Below are positions 47,997 through 56,785 of a DNA stretch of 64,000 nucleotides, one piece after another. How positions within the stretch are numbered: position 1 is the stretch's first letter; every line of letters begins with the position of its first letter. Where the stretch lies: assembly GCA_963678705.1 (NCBI GenBank), contig OY783219.1, positions 8,122,001-8,186,000 on the forward strand. The letters are read 5' to 3'. The translations under genes and the position numbers were made by a program. The DNA comes from Panorpa germanica (taxonomy: Eukaryota > Arthropoda > Insecta > Mecoptera > Panorpidae). The notes beneath the pieces were generated by a model, which saw nothing but the letters and a program-made list of their open reading frames with translations, was not told the DNA's origin and did not search any database.

Positions 47997-48036
47997 TATA
48001 TAAATGGGTCTTCTAAATCCAATAGCATCAATCAGT
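47997..48036 (+). promoter_or_regulatory. Core promoter of peptide A1
   Basis: TATATAAA at 47,997-48,004 and an arthropod initiator TCAGT at 48,032-48,036, spaced as expected for a TATA-Inr promoter. The second copy keeps both. Confidence 0.65.
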
Positions 48037-48085
48037 GTTCAACTTTTCTTCGTTTAACATCATCAGCAACTTTGTAATCTTCGCC

Positions 48086-48469
48086 ATGCGTGTAGTACTT
48101 GTCGCAGTTCTTGTGATGATGGTGATGACCATGACGGTCTTTGCAACTGAAGAACCTGCTGGCATTTTGGGTGTTGATAATGGAGAAGCTGCCGGCAATC
48201 CTTCCAAAGAGTTTCGACTTTCGTTTATTGAACTCATTAAATGCAAACAAAATCCAAAAAATACTATCAAAAATGGAAAATGCGTTCCAAAGTAAGTTTT
48301 TCTAACATGAAGTAACATTTCTTAGGTAATGTAATGTTAGTTTACATAACAAAATTTATCATTAGACGTAATGTTTTTTATACAAGATTTTTTATAGAAA
48401 TTTAAAAGTTATTTTTAAATATTGCATTCACTATATTATTGCCTAACACTTATTGTCTCTTTCAGATAA
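48086..48469 (+). CDS. Small secreted peptide A1 (two exons)
   Basis: A 69-residue precursor: Met-Arg, then a strongly hydrophobic Val/Leu/Met core, ending VFA, a good signal-peptidase site at about residue 20. The predicted mature peptide of 49 residues is acidic at first (TEEP) and basic at the end, with just two cysteines 12 residues apart near the C-terminus (CKQNPKNTIKNGKC), which could form one disulfide loop. Exon 1 is 48,086-48,291; a GTAAGT donor follows, and TTGTCTCTTTCAG ends the intron at 48,465. Splicing completes the last Lys codon and a TAA, so spliced and unspliced RNAs encode the same peptide. A poly(A) signal is at 48,584. I do not recognise the family. Single-loop secreted peptides such as secapin are only a shape analogy. 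Secretion is well supported, function unknown. Confidence 0.72.
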
Positions 48470-48583
48470 TTTTGATGTCGATCGTAGCATTTACGTAACA
48501 CTTGTAACTGTTATGCCTAAACATAGGTTACGCACAAAATAGCGCAATGCTTCTAGCACCAACTTATATGAAACTATTATTTC

Positions 48584-48589
48584 AATAAA
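48584..48589 (+). terminator. Poly(A) signal of peptide A1
   Basis: AATAAA about 115 bases after the spliced stop; conserved in the second copy at 54,442-54,447. Confidence 0.6.
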
Positions 48590-48689
48590 ATATTGTATTA
48601 ATAAAACAATCGATATTAAACATGTGTTTGTATTTTATTTTCTGATTCTGAGATTATTTATTGTTTCCATAGTCAATTTTTCGTAATAC

Positions 48690-49211
48690 AATGGGCTTGT
48701 GTCCTATGTCTTAATTTCTATAAAAGTGTACTACTTATTGATAAAGTAGGTTACTAGAACCTCAAATGTTCAATTATTTTTTAATAATTCGTTATATGTT
48801 AAGAGATATTAACAATTAAAAAAGTCATTTTGTCTTTTAATTATTAAAGGATTCGACGTTGTACACATTCCAAGTACATGTGACATCACAATCCTTGTGT
48901 ATGGTTACCAACCTTCTGCCTGAGCAGGGTTAAATAAAATAAAAACTTATTATATTATTGTACAACAGCTACAAAACATTACCACAGCACTGACCTACTC
49001 AACAAATAACTGACGTTAAAATGCATTTCACGTCATACAAATATGGTCGACCATTTCTAGCGCTAAAACTACAATTCAAACTTTTAATTGCTATATCTCT
49101 GTCAACATTTAGATATTTAATAAAATAGACACGCCAACACACATTTATTAACATCAATTTCAATCAACAATTGAAAAATTGACCACTAAAAAATGAGGAC
49201 ACAAGCCCATT
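48690..49211 (-). mobile_element. MITE-1 copy within duplication unit 1
   Basis: Perfect termini (AATGGGCTTGTGTCCT and AGGACACAAGCCCATT). Absent from unit 2, where about 700 bp including the flanks is missing, so presence here cannot by itself date the insertion relative to the duplication. Confidence 0.88.
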
Positions 49212-49261
49212 CTTCGTATAAAAGAGGGTGCGTTCTACATTAAATTGGGTTGAGAACCATA

Positions 49262-49690
49262 ACTGAATTTATATAAAAGTGTACTGTTTATGGATAAAGT
49301 AAGTTGTTTATTAAAACCTCAAATATATCATTATTTTTTATTCAATTCACAATATTATAGAAGTTATTAAAGATTGAAATAGTCATTGCCCTCGCTGTAA
49401 TAATTAAAAGAGTAAATATTTACAAAATATAACAGAATTATTGCCGTTTTTCCTTCATTAGCTTCTTTCGCACTACCATTAGGTTATCTTTGCTATCGCT
49501 GTACATCAGGAGAAGTGTAAAAGAGATGCAGAATTAAACGTCAGAGCAATAGCAACTATTATTACACAATAAAATAAAATTCAAACTTTAAATAGATATA
49601 TTTCCTTTAATTTTTGAATATTTAATAAAATAAGAACGCGTTGATATTCCTATAAAGAAAAAATCGTCAATTGTCCCTATTTATTAAACA
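49262..49690 (-). repeat. Ancient MITE-1-like sequence (unit 1)
   Basis: Collinear but diverged similarity to MITE-1: TATAAAAGTGTACTGTTTAT, then AAAACCTCAAAT, ATTAAAGATTGAAATAGTCATT and TATTTAATAAAATAAGAACGCG. Also present in unit 2 (54,462-54,900), so it predates the duplication. Confidence 0.6.
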
Positions 49691-49867
49691 ATCATATCTC
49701 TGTGTGTGTCCGCCCCTTACAACCCCAAAAAGTAAGGCGAATAACAATTATAAATTGAGTCAAAAAAAATCTGTTTAATCGCTTCTACTACACAATTGTT
49801 ATTTTTTTAAATTATTTTTAGGTAGATATCTAATAAAATGTATTCTAATAATTGTATGTAGTTATTC

Positions 49868-50246
49868 TTAATGACGGCAACTCATGCGGGTGCAACCTGC
49901 TGAAATTCCATCGGCGGAGCAAATACAAGTGTTACAATTTTGCTTAAAAGGTTTTCCAGGCGTACATACGGTGGCTGAAAAAAAAGAAAAACATTTGTTA
50001 CACGTTTAACTAGAAACGAAATATAATAATCGTCGTGTATAAAACAACATGCTCTCCTAGAACACGTATTACAATAACGCGTAACTTATAATCCGCGTTA
50101 TAATAGAGTCCACTATATAAGTGCTTACCTCTTCGAAAACGTAAAAATAAATTTGATAAAGGCAGCATATGATTGCTGTTGATTCCTTCAGAAGTTTCTA
50201 CTATCGCCGCTACAATCAAAATGGCGATCACTACCGAAAAACGCAT
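49868..50246 (-). CDS. Pacifastin-type serine protease inhibitor 1 (two exons)
   Basis: Exon 1 (50,246-50,129): Met, a signal peptide ending about ETSEG, and a short segment closing with RFRR, a furin-like site. Donor GTAAGC. Exon 2 (49,974-49,868) follows TTTTTTTTCAG and encodes one pacifastin domain of 35 residues after a split Ala codon: [17 protein letters not shown], then GCTRMSC, all six cysteines in family spacing. The total is 74 residues. Pacifastins are arthropod inhibitors of trypsin/chymotrypsin-like enzymes; the scissile residue lies in the CT-x-x-x-C loop, here Arg-Met, predicting a trypsin-type target (inference from family). One light-chain domain is at the small end of the family. 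It lies convergent to peptide A1 and divergent from B1. A single-frame reading misses it because exon 1 reads through the intron. The upstream in-frame TTG is not used. Confidence 0.88.
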
Positions 50247-50487
50247 CTCGAAAAGTAACAACTGTTTTACCCACTGTCTTCCAACCTAATAATAATTCTT
50301 GTTCTGAATTTACTATTATACTACCTTAGAAATTTAACATAGGCGTTTGTAGGTGGGAGCAAACTAGAACACCCCTCTCACGCCTCTAGATGTGTTTTAA
50401 TAGTAATTAGCACTTAAAACTATACATGCATTTATAAACACATTTGTGATACATAATTTATATGGGTATTTAAAAAAAGTAAATGAG

Positions 50488-51035
50488 ATTTTTCAGACTT
50501 TCCCTGCTTTCAAATATCTGCTTATATTCTTCAGGCATATTACAGTTTTCTCTCTGCGATGAGTACTTAGAGCATTGAAAAATAATATGCTTTTTGTTTG
50601 TGGGCTATTACATTATTCTATCATGAATCTACATATTACTGCTTCCAGCCTTCTATTTAGTCCTTCCCTTAATTTATTATCACTTTCTTCGTTCCATTCT
50701 ACTTGCCATGAATAATTTATTACATTTTTAATTTTGTTCTTTAAGTCTGAATATGTTATAGTTGCTTCTTTCGGAACGCACACTGATGTGCAAATTCGGT
50801 TTCTATTTGTAGGGGTTGTGTATTAGACATATAGGGTTTCTATGGTCAATAGGGCATTCAGTGAGTCAGACAAAATAAGTATATTTCTTTTATTGTTAGT
50901 TGTTGTGATGTCTAGTAATTTCTATAACATATTCTTTTTAGATAGATTGAAATATGGATCTATGTATTTTTCTGTCAAATTTTCTGCGGGCGCCCATGTT
51001 AGTCAAATGAATCTATTTTCCAACATTTCATAATT
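50488..51035 (-). pseudogene. Jockey-like LINE fragment (unit 1)
   Basis: Minus-strand RNase H motif ILILSDSLNALLTIE (50,895-50,850), then decayed sequence and a short C-terminal region. About 60 bp found in the unit 2 copy is deleted here (junction near 50,628). The plus-strand frame of 63 codons is its antisense. Confidence 0.7.
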
Positions 51036-51408
51036 AATAATACAAGCAATTGATATAATTATTTTATGATAATAATTGTCTATTAATTTTTGTATTTTAA
51101 ACGTTAATAAAATAGATACCAGTATCTTTATTAGCGCTGTAATTCTATCGATGTATTAAATTCGCAATTTAATCAAAAATATGATTTATTATTATTGTGT
51201 ACTGAGGCGATGTAGTACACATATATGAGGCCACGAAACCACAAAAACAGCCAACATAAAGTGAAGTCGTCGGTGAAGGAACTCAGCACTCAGCGGCTCA
51301 AAAAATAATTGAAATTAATTTTTAATAAACTGGTAAACTAATCTATTGATTTAACATGCTTATAAAATTGATATTAGTGTTTTTACTGGTATGCTAATTT
51401 AGCCTATG
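51036..51408. other. Upstream region of peptide B1
   Basis: Conserved in both units and, in its first half, similar to the region upstream of B3 (59,220-59,400). Contains a compact block at 51,215-51,300 (TACTGAGGCGATGTAGTACAC ... GCACTCAGCGGC split here) of unknown role that the B3 locus lacks. Confidence 0.45.
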
Positions 51409-51442
51409 TATAACTATCTCAGTTTTGATAACAAATCGCAGT
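51409..51442 (+). promoter_or_regulatory. Candidate core promoter of peptide B1
   Basis: GTATAACTA with an initiator-like TCGCAGT about 30 bases downstream; the same pair is kept at 56,699-56,732 in unit 2. A second CATCGCAGTC follows at 51,450. Confidence 0.45.
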
Positions 51443-51495
51443 TGCTGTTCATCGCAGTCTCCTAAAACACACCGCGAAGAATTTCTTACAGCATA

Positions 51496-51702
51496 ATGGG
51501 TGTTAAATTTACTGTCGTCATTCTGCTGGTGTTGATTGCCTCAGCTGGCTTGATTGAAGGGAAAAATTTGTTAAAGCGAGTGGATGATACCGAATCTATT
51601 ACAGTAGCGTTTATATGTAATGCATGGGGAGGATGCTGGAGTGGTAAGGTGGAAACAACTACATCGACACCTACACCTGCACCTACACCCACACCTACTT
51701 AG
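51496..51702 (+). CDS. Small secreted peptide B1
   Basis: A 68-residue precursor. Residues 1-22 are a textbook signal peptide (MGVKFTVVILLVLIASAGLI, then EG). KNLLKR follows, ending in a dibasic site, and the predicted mature peptide is about 40 residues. It has a core ICNAWGGCWSGK with two cysteines five residues apart and two tryptophans, then a Thr/Pro tail of TP repeats that could be O-glycosylated. A paralogue in unit 2 differs at two residues, both in or near the core, and a more distant one (B3) keeps the leader, the KR and WGG. The leader resembles that of the adjacent pacifastin. A perfect hairpin starts four bases after the stop. I do not recognise the mature peptide. A secreted, proteolytically matured product is well supported; venom, immune, glandular or reproductive roles are open. 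Confidence 0.75.
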   Translation: MGVKFTVVILLVLIASAGLIEGKNLLKRVDDTESITVAFICNAWGGCWSGKVETTTSTPTPAPTPTPT

Positions 51703-51706
51703 TGCC

Positions 51707-51770
51707 CTCAATTTCAATAGATCCTAGATTTGAACCAACTAATCAGAATCTAGGATCTATTGAAATTGAG
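51707..51770 (+). promoter_or_regulatory. Perfect 24-bp hairpin after peptide B1
   Basis: Stem arms 51,707-51,730 and 51,747-51,770 are exact reverse complements (starting CTCAATTTCAATAGATCC), with a 16-base loop. It begins four bases after the stop codon and lies before the poly(A) signals, so it would be in the 3' UTR. Conserved without change in unit 2. It could be an mRNA stability or processing element, a small-RNA precursor, or a very small foldback insertion. Confidence 0.85.
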
Positions 51771-51832
51771 AGATGAGTCGATGGACACTTTATTATTTTT
51801 ACATACTTATGCCCCTATTTTTTGAATTTATA

Positions 51833-51843
51833 AATAAAATAAA
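51833..51843 (+). terminator. Poly(A) signals of peptide B1
   Basis: Two overlapping AATAAA motifs (51,833-51,838 and 51,838-51,843) about 130 bases after the stop, kept in unit 2. Confidence 0.6.
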
Positions 51844-51868
51844 TTATTTCATTCCTGTATAAATATGT

Positions 51869-52189
51869 TTGTTTTCTTTACTCCCACCTGCTCCAGAAAA
51901 ACTTTTCAACACTATTTTTTGCAATTGCAAAAAAGGTTGTAGTGCCAAATGTGGTTGTAAAAAAGTCGGGTTGCTGTGTTCTCCAGCGTGTACCAATTGC
52001 CAAGGTCAGTCTTGCTTAAATGTCCAGTTGAGTACAATAGAGGAAGATTCCTGTGATTTTAATCAAGAGACTAATGAATCAGCCACATTTGAACAATTTA
52101 TGAACATCCAGCAAGAGGAAGGGGAAGAAGAAGAAATCGAAGAAGACATGACTGTTGAAGTAGACTTTCAAGAGTATGAATCTGATTAA
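51869..52189 (+). pseudogene. CXC-domain (Tesmin/TSO1-like) C-terminal fragment, unit 1
   Basis: A 106-codon frame with a cysteine-rich segment, IFCNCKKGCSAKCGCKK ... CSPACTNCQGQSC, followed by an acidic Glu-rich tail. This CXC-type segment preceded by PPAPEKL is widespread in insect and aphid repetitive proteins (recalled). There is no signal peptide, promoter or upstream coding region. The first Met is internal to the motif's usual context. Most likely it is the 3' end of a mobile-element gene carried in the duplicated unit, not a host gene. The frame stays open in both units despite an in-frame two-codon indel. Confidence 0.6.
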
Positions 52190-52254
52190 AATATCTAAAG
52201 AAATCAAAACAATAGTTAATCCAATAATCAATATCAATAATAAGGTAATATCTA

Positions 52255-53040
52255 GAACTTGACGGGTATTGTTCCCTTAAATTATCCTAACATTGTCATG
52301 ACAGTTAGTGGAGTAGGCCTACAGGGGAAACCACGGTAAAAAAAACGCGCCGAGTACACTACCTCACAGGTGGCGTGGAAATCTCAGGAATGGTAACTCT
52401 TAGGAAAAAAATCATAAGGACCATTTTTGTAGAGAATTTTAAGATCTACAACTTTGGTTTGAGGTTTGTTTTGATAAAACTTACCGTTTTCGAGAAAAAT
52501 CCAAAAAACCTCAAATTTTGACCTTTGCCCCCGAATAACTTTTGAAGCACACATAGAATCGATGGGGATTTTTAAAACTTTATTTGTAATGGTAAACCTC
52601 AGCTCTCCACCAATATTTGGTTCTCCGGAAATTTTTGTTATTTGACCACTATTCTTATGTTTAAATTGACCGGATTATTTACTATTTAAAAATAAATTAT
52701 ACCCAGCTGTTTTTTAACAATGTAACATATATTGAAATAAAATTTATTCCGAAAATCACATTTTTTTATCGACAGATCGCAAATCGATTAATTGATTTTA
52801 AATAAGATTGGTTTAAATAAGAAACGTATGTAGCTATGACAATAGTAAAAAATTTAGAAATAGATAAGAAAAGAATACGGCGAGTAGTCTTAAATATGTG
52901 TATTCATATTTTATCGATTTTCAAGCTAAAAAGAATTTTTGATGCAGTTTTCTATTGTTAAATACTTGCGCAATGGTATTAGTAACCCTGCAGCTTCATC
53001 TGTGTCGGCATAAAGGTAGTTGTTAAGCTTGATCTATGTA
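52255..53040. repeat. Non-coding transposon sequence following the CXC fragment (unit 1)
   Basis: Contains phrases common in insect transposon non-coding regions, such as TTTTGTAGAGAATTTTAAGATC, GTTTTCGAGAAAAATCC and GAATAACTTTTGAAGCAC (each shown in part). Present in unit 2 at 57,550-58,350. Probably the 3' part of the same element as the CXC fragment. Confidence 0.5.
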
Positions 53041-53490
53041 GGCCAATATGTTGGCTTTGTTATCTTCAGGAATTATTATAAATATTGCACTTTATTTGCC
53101 ATTGAACTAGTCAGACTTAATGGGATCACCTAAATCAATACCAACTGCCCAATAGTTCAAGTCATCCACTGTCTAAAACCAGTTGCAAACGATGTGGTGA
53201 ACGTTTGATTCAAATGTGAGTCAAATATTGGAAGATTGACATGGCAAGTTCCCTCCTACATGGTGGAACGAATGATTTATTTATTTTATTAATTTGTTGA
53301 TATTACTGACACTGACACTGTTCAACAAAAACTTTCAAGTAAATAAAGAAACTTTCAAGTATAAAACCTTCCATTGTTGGATGATTCGTGCAGCAGTGCA
53401 TGACATGTGGATCAAGAGTGTGGTTAAAAGGCCGATTACAGCCCGAACTTCTTCCAACGTGAACGTAGAATACATGACATTAGACACACT
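53041..53490 (+). repeat. Dispersed repeat C, copy in unit 1
   Basis: Plus-strand counterpart of 26,617-27,040. The similarity begins near GTGAGTCAAATATTGGAAGA and runs through TTCAACAAAAACTTTCAAG. Carries a 77-codon frame, not called as a gene. Confidence 0.6.
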
Positions 53491-53492
53491 TA

Positions 53493-53667
53493 ATTTTTTA
53501 TGGATTCCCTTCACACACCGGTATTGAACTAAATGAACAGGTTGATAATTATGCAAAAGAAGCAATTAAAATATAAATTATGTATTACAAATGTTTATAA
53601 ATGTATATATTGTTCTTAGTGGTAATAACCATCAAAAGTTGATGTACTTAATTAAATATTTAAAAAA
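53493..53667 (+). pseudogene. LINE RNase H scrap and 3' tail
   Basis: WIP followed, after a one-base frameshift, by SHTGIELNEQVDNYAKEAI (53,500-53,570), the LINE RNase H signature. It is soon followed by a tail homologous to that at 38,020-38,080 and an A tract. Found only at the end of unit 1. Confidence 0.65.
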
Positions 53668-53817
53668 ACGTACAAATTACCGACAAATACATGGAAATAT
53701 GTAATTTAACGACACATGCCATAAAATTAAATAGACTTCTAGTTAAGTTACCTTCGGTATTTATTACCTGATTTTCAGAAATATGTAAATTGCTTTGCTA
53801 GTTATACTCGGTATAAG

Positions 53818-53855
53818 TATAAATGAGTCTTTCAAATTCAATTGCATCAATCAGT
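53818..53855 (+). promoter_or_regulatory. Core promoter of peptide A2
   Basis: TATAAA at 53,818-53,823 and TCAGT at 53,851-53,855. Confidence 0.6.
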
Positions 53856-53904
53856 ATTCAACTTTCCTTCGTTTAACATTATCAGCAACTTTGTAATCTT
53901 CGCC

Positions 53905-54285
53905 ATGCGTGTAGTACTTGTCGCAGCTCTTGTGATGATGGCGATGACCATGACGGTCTTTGCAACTGAAGAACCTGCTGGCATTTTGGGTGTTTATAAT
54001 GGAGAAGCTGCCGGCAATCCTTCCAAAGAGTTTCGACTTTCGTTTATTGAACTCATTAAATGCAAACAAAATCCTAAAAATACTATCAAAAATGGAAAAT
54101 GCGTTCCAAAGTAAGTTTTTCTAACATGAAGTAACGAAGTATAACATTACAAAATTTATCATTAGACGTAATGTTTTTTATACAAGATTTTTTATAGAAA
54201 TTTAAAAGTTATTTTTAAATATTGTATTCACTATATTATTGCTAACACTTATTGTCTCTTTCAGATAATTTTGATGTCGATTGTA
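53905..54285 (+). CDS. Small secreted peptide A2 (two exons)
   Basis: Paralogue of A1 with the same signal peptide, single putative disulfide loop and intron. Exon 1 runs from the ATG at 53,905 to about 54,110; donor GTAAGT, acceptor CTCTTTCAG, and the stop codon again formed at the start of exon 2. Three residues differ from A1: two Val-to-Ala changes in the signal peptide and Asp-to-Tyr at position 31. The C-terminal loop is identical, so the loop is probably the functional part. The in-frame MHQSVFN extension upstream is 5' UTR: A1 lacks it and the initiator lies inside it. Confidence 0.72.
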
Positions 54286-54461
54286 GCATTTACGTAACAC
54301 TTGTAACTGTTATGCCTAAACATAGAATATACGAATATACTACGTGGTTTTGTTTAGCTGTACTTAAAATTTAATTACATTTTCTTTCGCATGAAATAAC
54401 GCAATGCTTCTAGCACCAACTTATATGAAACTATTATTTCAATAAAATATTGTTATTGAAT

Positions 54462-54900
54462 TTATATAAAAGTGTACTGTTTATGGATAAAGTAAGTTGC
54501 TTATTAAAACCTAAAATATATCATTATTTTTATTCAATTCACAATATTATAGAAGTTATTAAAGATTGAAATAGTCATTTTCATTTTCTGTAATAATTAA
54601 AAGTGTAAATATTTACAAAAAATAACAAAATGCTCGACGTCATTCCTTCCTCAGTTTTTTCGCACACCATTTTCTTACCTTTGCTATCGCTGTAAAACAG
54701 GGGAAGTGTAAAAGAGATGCAGAACTAAATGTCACAACGATAGTAACTGTTGTAGCACATTACACAATAAAACAAAGTTCAAATTTTAAATAGATATATT
54801 TCCTTAAATTTTAGGATATTTAATAAAATAAGAACGCGTTAATATTTCTATAAAGAAAAGATCGTCAATTGTCTCTATTTATTAAACAATCATATCTCTG
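54462..54900 (-). repeat. Ancient MITE-1-like sequence (unit 2)
   Basis: Counterpart of 49,262-49,690. Its left border now follows directly after the A2 poly(A) signal because the intervening sequence of unit 1 is deleted. Confidence 0.55.
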
Positions 54901-55083
54901 TGTGTGTCCGCCCCTTACAACCCCAAAAAATAGGGCGAGTGACAAAAACAAATTAAGTCAAAGAATTCTGTTTAATCGCTTCTGATACACAATTGTTATT
55001 TTTTTATTAATTTTAGGTAGATATCTAATAAAATGTATGACGCTAGATGTATGTATTTTCCTCCGATATTTCAATAGTTATTT

Positions 55084-55529
55084 TCATTGACGGCAACCCT
55101 TACGGGTACAACCTGCTGAAGTTCCATCGGCGGAGCAAATGCAAGTGTTACAATTTTGCTTAAAAGATTTTCCAGGCGTACATACGGTGGCTGAAAAATA
55201 AAAATAAACATTTGTTACACGCAGTGCAGCTAAATGTCACTAGTTACTAATTTAAAACGCTCATAAGCTAGATTATCTCTAGCAGTAGGATAACGTGAAG
55301 TAGACAACGTGTATAAAACAACATGCTCTCCTATAACACGTATTCCAACAACACGGAACATATATAATATGCGGAACGCGTTATAATAGAGTATACTAGA
55401 TAATTATTTACCTCTTCGAAAACGTAAAAATAAATTTGATAAAGGCAGCATATGATTGCTGTTGATTCCTTCAGAAGTTTCTACTATCGCCGCTACAATC
55501 AAAATGGCGATCACTACCGAAAAACGCAT
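55084..55529 (-). CDS. Pacifastin-type serine protease inhibitor 2 (two exons)
   Basis: Exon 1 (55,529-55,412) encodes a leader identical to inhibitor 1, ending RFRR. The donor is the weaker GTAAAT, and the intron is 221 bases instead of 154. Exon 2 (55,190-55,084) encodes [17 protein letters not shown] then GCTRKGC, keeping all six cysteines. Five residues differ from copy 1, all within the 35-residue inhibitor: Pro-Ser, Ile-Thr, Met-Lys and Ser-Gly in the reactive loop, and His-Gln at the end. The loop CTRKGC is the same as in classical locust trypsin-directed pacifastins (recalled), so Arg is again the predicted P1 residue. The stop is TGA instead of TAA. Neighbours are as in unit 1. Confidence 0.88.
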
Positions 55530-55781
55530 CTCGAAAAGTAACAACTGTTTTATCCACTGTCTTCCAACCTAATAATAATTCTTGTTCTAAATTTACTGTT
55601 ATACAACCTTAGAAATTTAACATAGGCGTCTGTAGGTGGGAGCAAACTAGAACACCCCTCTCACGCCTCTAGATGTGTTTTAATAGTAATTAGCACTTAA
55701 AACAATACATGCATTTATAAACAATTGTAAAACATAATTTGTAGTTTATAAATACGAGTATGGGTACTTAAAATATAGAAG

Positions 55782-56345
55782 TTAAATTAGTTCTTTGATA
55801 AAGTCTATAAGGTTTTTCAGACTTTCCCTGCTTTGAGATATCTGCTTATAATCTTCAGGCATATTACAGTTTTCTCTCTGCGATGAGTACTTAGAGCATT
55901 GAAAAATAATATGCTTTTTGTTTGTGGGCTATTACATTATTCAGAGATTGGTTGTGGTTCTCTTTTGAATAAATAGGTATGAGTAAGAGTTCGTTGACCT
56001 ATCATGAATCTACATATTACAGCTTCCAGCCTTCTATTTCGTCCTTCCCTTAATTTATTTTCACTTTCTTCGTTCCATTCTACTTGCCATGAATAATTTA
56101 CTACATTTTGAATTTTGTTCTTTAAGTCTGAATATGTTATAGTTTCTATTTGTAGGGGTTGTGTATTAGACACAGGGTTTCTATGGTCAATACGGCATTC
56201 AGTGAGTCAGACAAAGTTGTTGTGATGTCTAGTAATTTCTATAACATATTCTTTTTAGATAGATTGAAATATGGATCTATGTATTTTTCTGTCAAATTTT
56301 CTGCGGGCGCCCATGTTAGTCAAATGAATCTATTTTCCAACATTT
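55782..56345 (-). pseudogene. Jockey-like LINE fragment (unit 2)
   Basis: Minus strand: an RNase H remnant (with about 30 bp lost near 56,215 compared with unit 1), then a 78-codon frame (56,173-55,937) with NRRLEAVICRFMIGQRTLTH and YLFKREPQPISE, the conserved post-RNase H region of Jockey elements. After a frameshift it continues to a C-terminus with FQCSKYSSQRENC and a stop at 55,782. Better preserved than the unit 1 copy. Confidence 0.75.
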
Positions 56346-56698
56346 CATAATTAATAATACAAGCATTGTCTATTAATTTTTGTATTTTAAACGTTAATAA
56401 AATTGATACCAGTATCTTTATTAGCGCTATAATTCTCTCGATGTATTAAATTCGCAATTTAATCAAAAATATGATTTATTATTATTGTGTACTGAGGCGA
56501 TGTAGTACACATATATGAGGCCACGAAACCACAAAAACAGCCAACATAAAGTAAAGTCGTCGGTGAAGGAACTCAGCACTCAGCGGCTCAAAAAATAATT
56601 GAAATTAATTTTTAATAAACTGGTAAACTAATCTATTGATTTAACATGCTTATAAAATTGATATTAGTGTTTTTACTGGCATGCTAATTTAGTCTATG

Positions 56699-56732
56699 TA
56701 TAACTATCTCAGTTTTGATAACAAATCGCAGT
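56699..56732 (+). promoter_or_regulatory. Candidate core promoter of peptide B2
   Basis: Same GTATAACTA and TCGCAGT pair as B1. Confidence 0.45.
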
Positions 56733-56785
56733 TGCTGTTCATCGCAGTCTCCTAAAACACACCGCGAAGAATTTCTTACAGCATA

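Larger units (their letters stand above)
47845..53432 (+). repeat. Tandem segmental duplication, unit 1
   Basis: From about 47,845 the sequence is collinear with 53,680-58,720 at high identity, carrying peptide A1, pacifastin 1, a LINE scrap, peptide B1 and hairpin, a CXC fragment and repeat C. Similarity stops at GTGTGGTTAAAAG (about 53,432). Unit 1 is longer mainly because it holds the MITE-1 copy at 48,690-49,211 and flanks that are missing in unit 2. Confidence 0.92.

Noticed and set aside
48028..48318. Minus-strand frames of 72-96 codons opposite peptide A1 (also opposite A2 at 53,851-54,069)
   Set aside because: Mirror frames of the peptide A exon; promoter, signal peptide and splice sites support only the plus strand.
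50010..50261. A single-exon reading of the pacifastin leader continuing for 83 residues
   Set aside because: It reads through a good GTAAGC donor into AT-rich intron; the six-cysteine domain is in the next exon and the true start is the ATG at 50,246.
50330..50400. NF-kappaB-like sites upstream of the pacifastin genes (GGGGTGTTCT)
   Set aside because: Only a partial match to the insect consensus and present once per unit; not enough to claim immune regulation.
51486..51692. Minus-strand 68-codon frame opposite peptide B1 (also 56,776-56,982)
   Set aside because: Antisense shadow produced by the repetitive Thr/Pro codons and leader.
53842..54114. Longer 90-residue version of peptide A2
   Set aside because: The extension spans the initiator and is not shared by A1; the conserved ATG at 53,905 begins the signal peptide.
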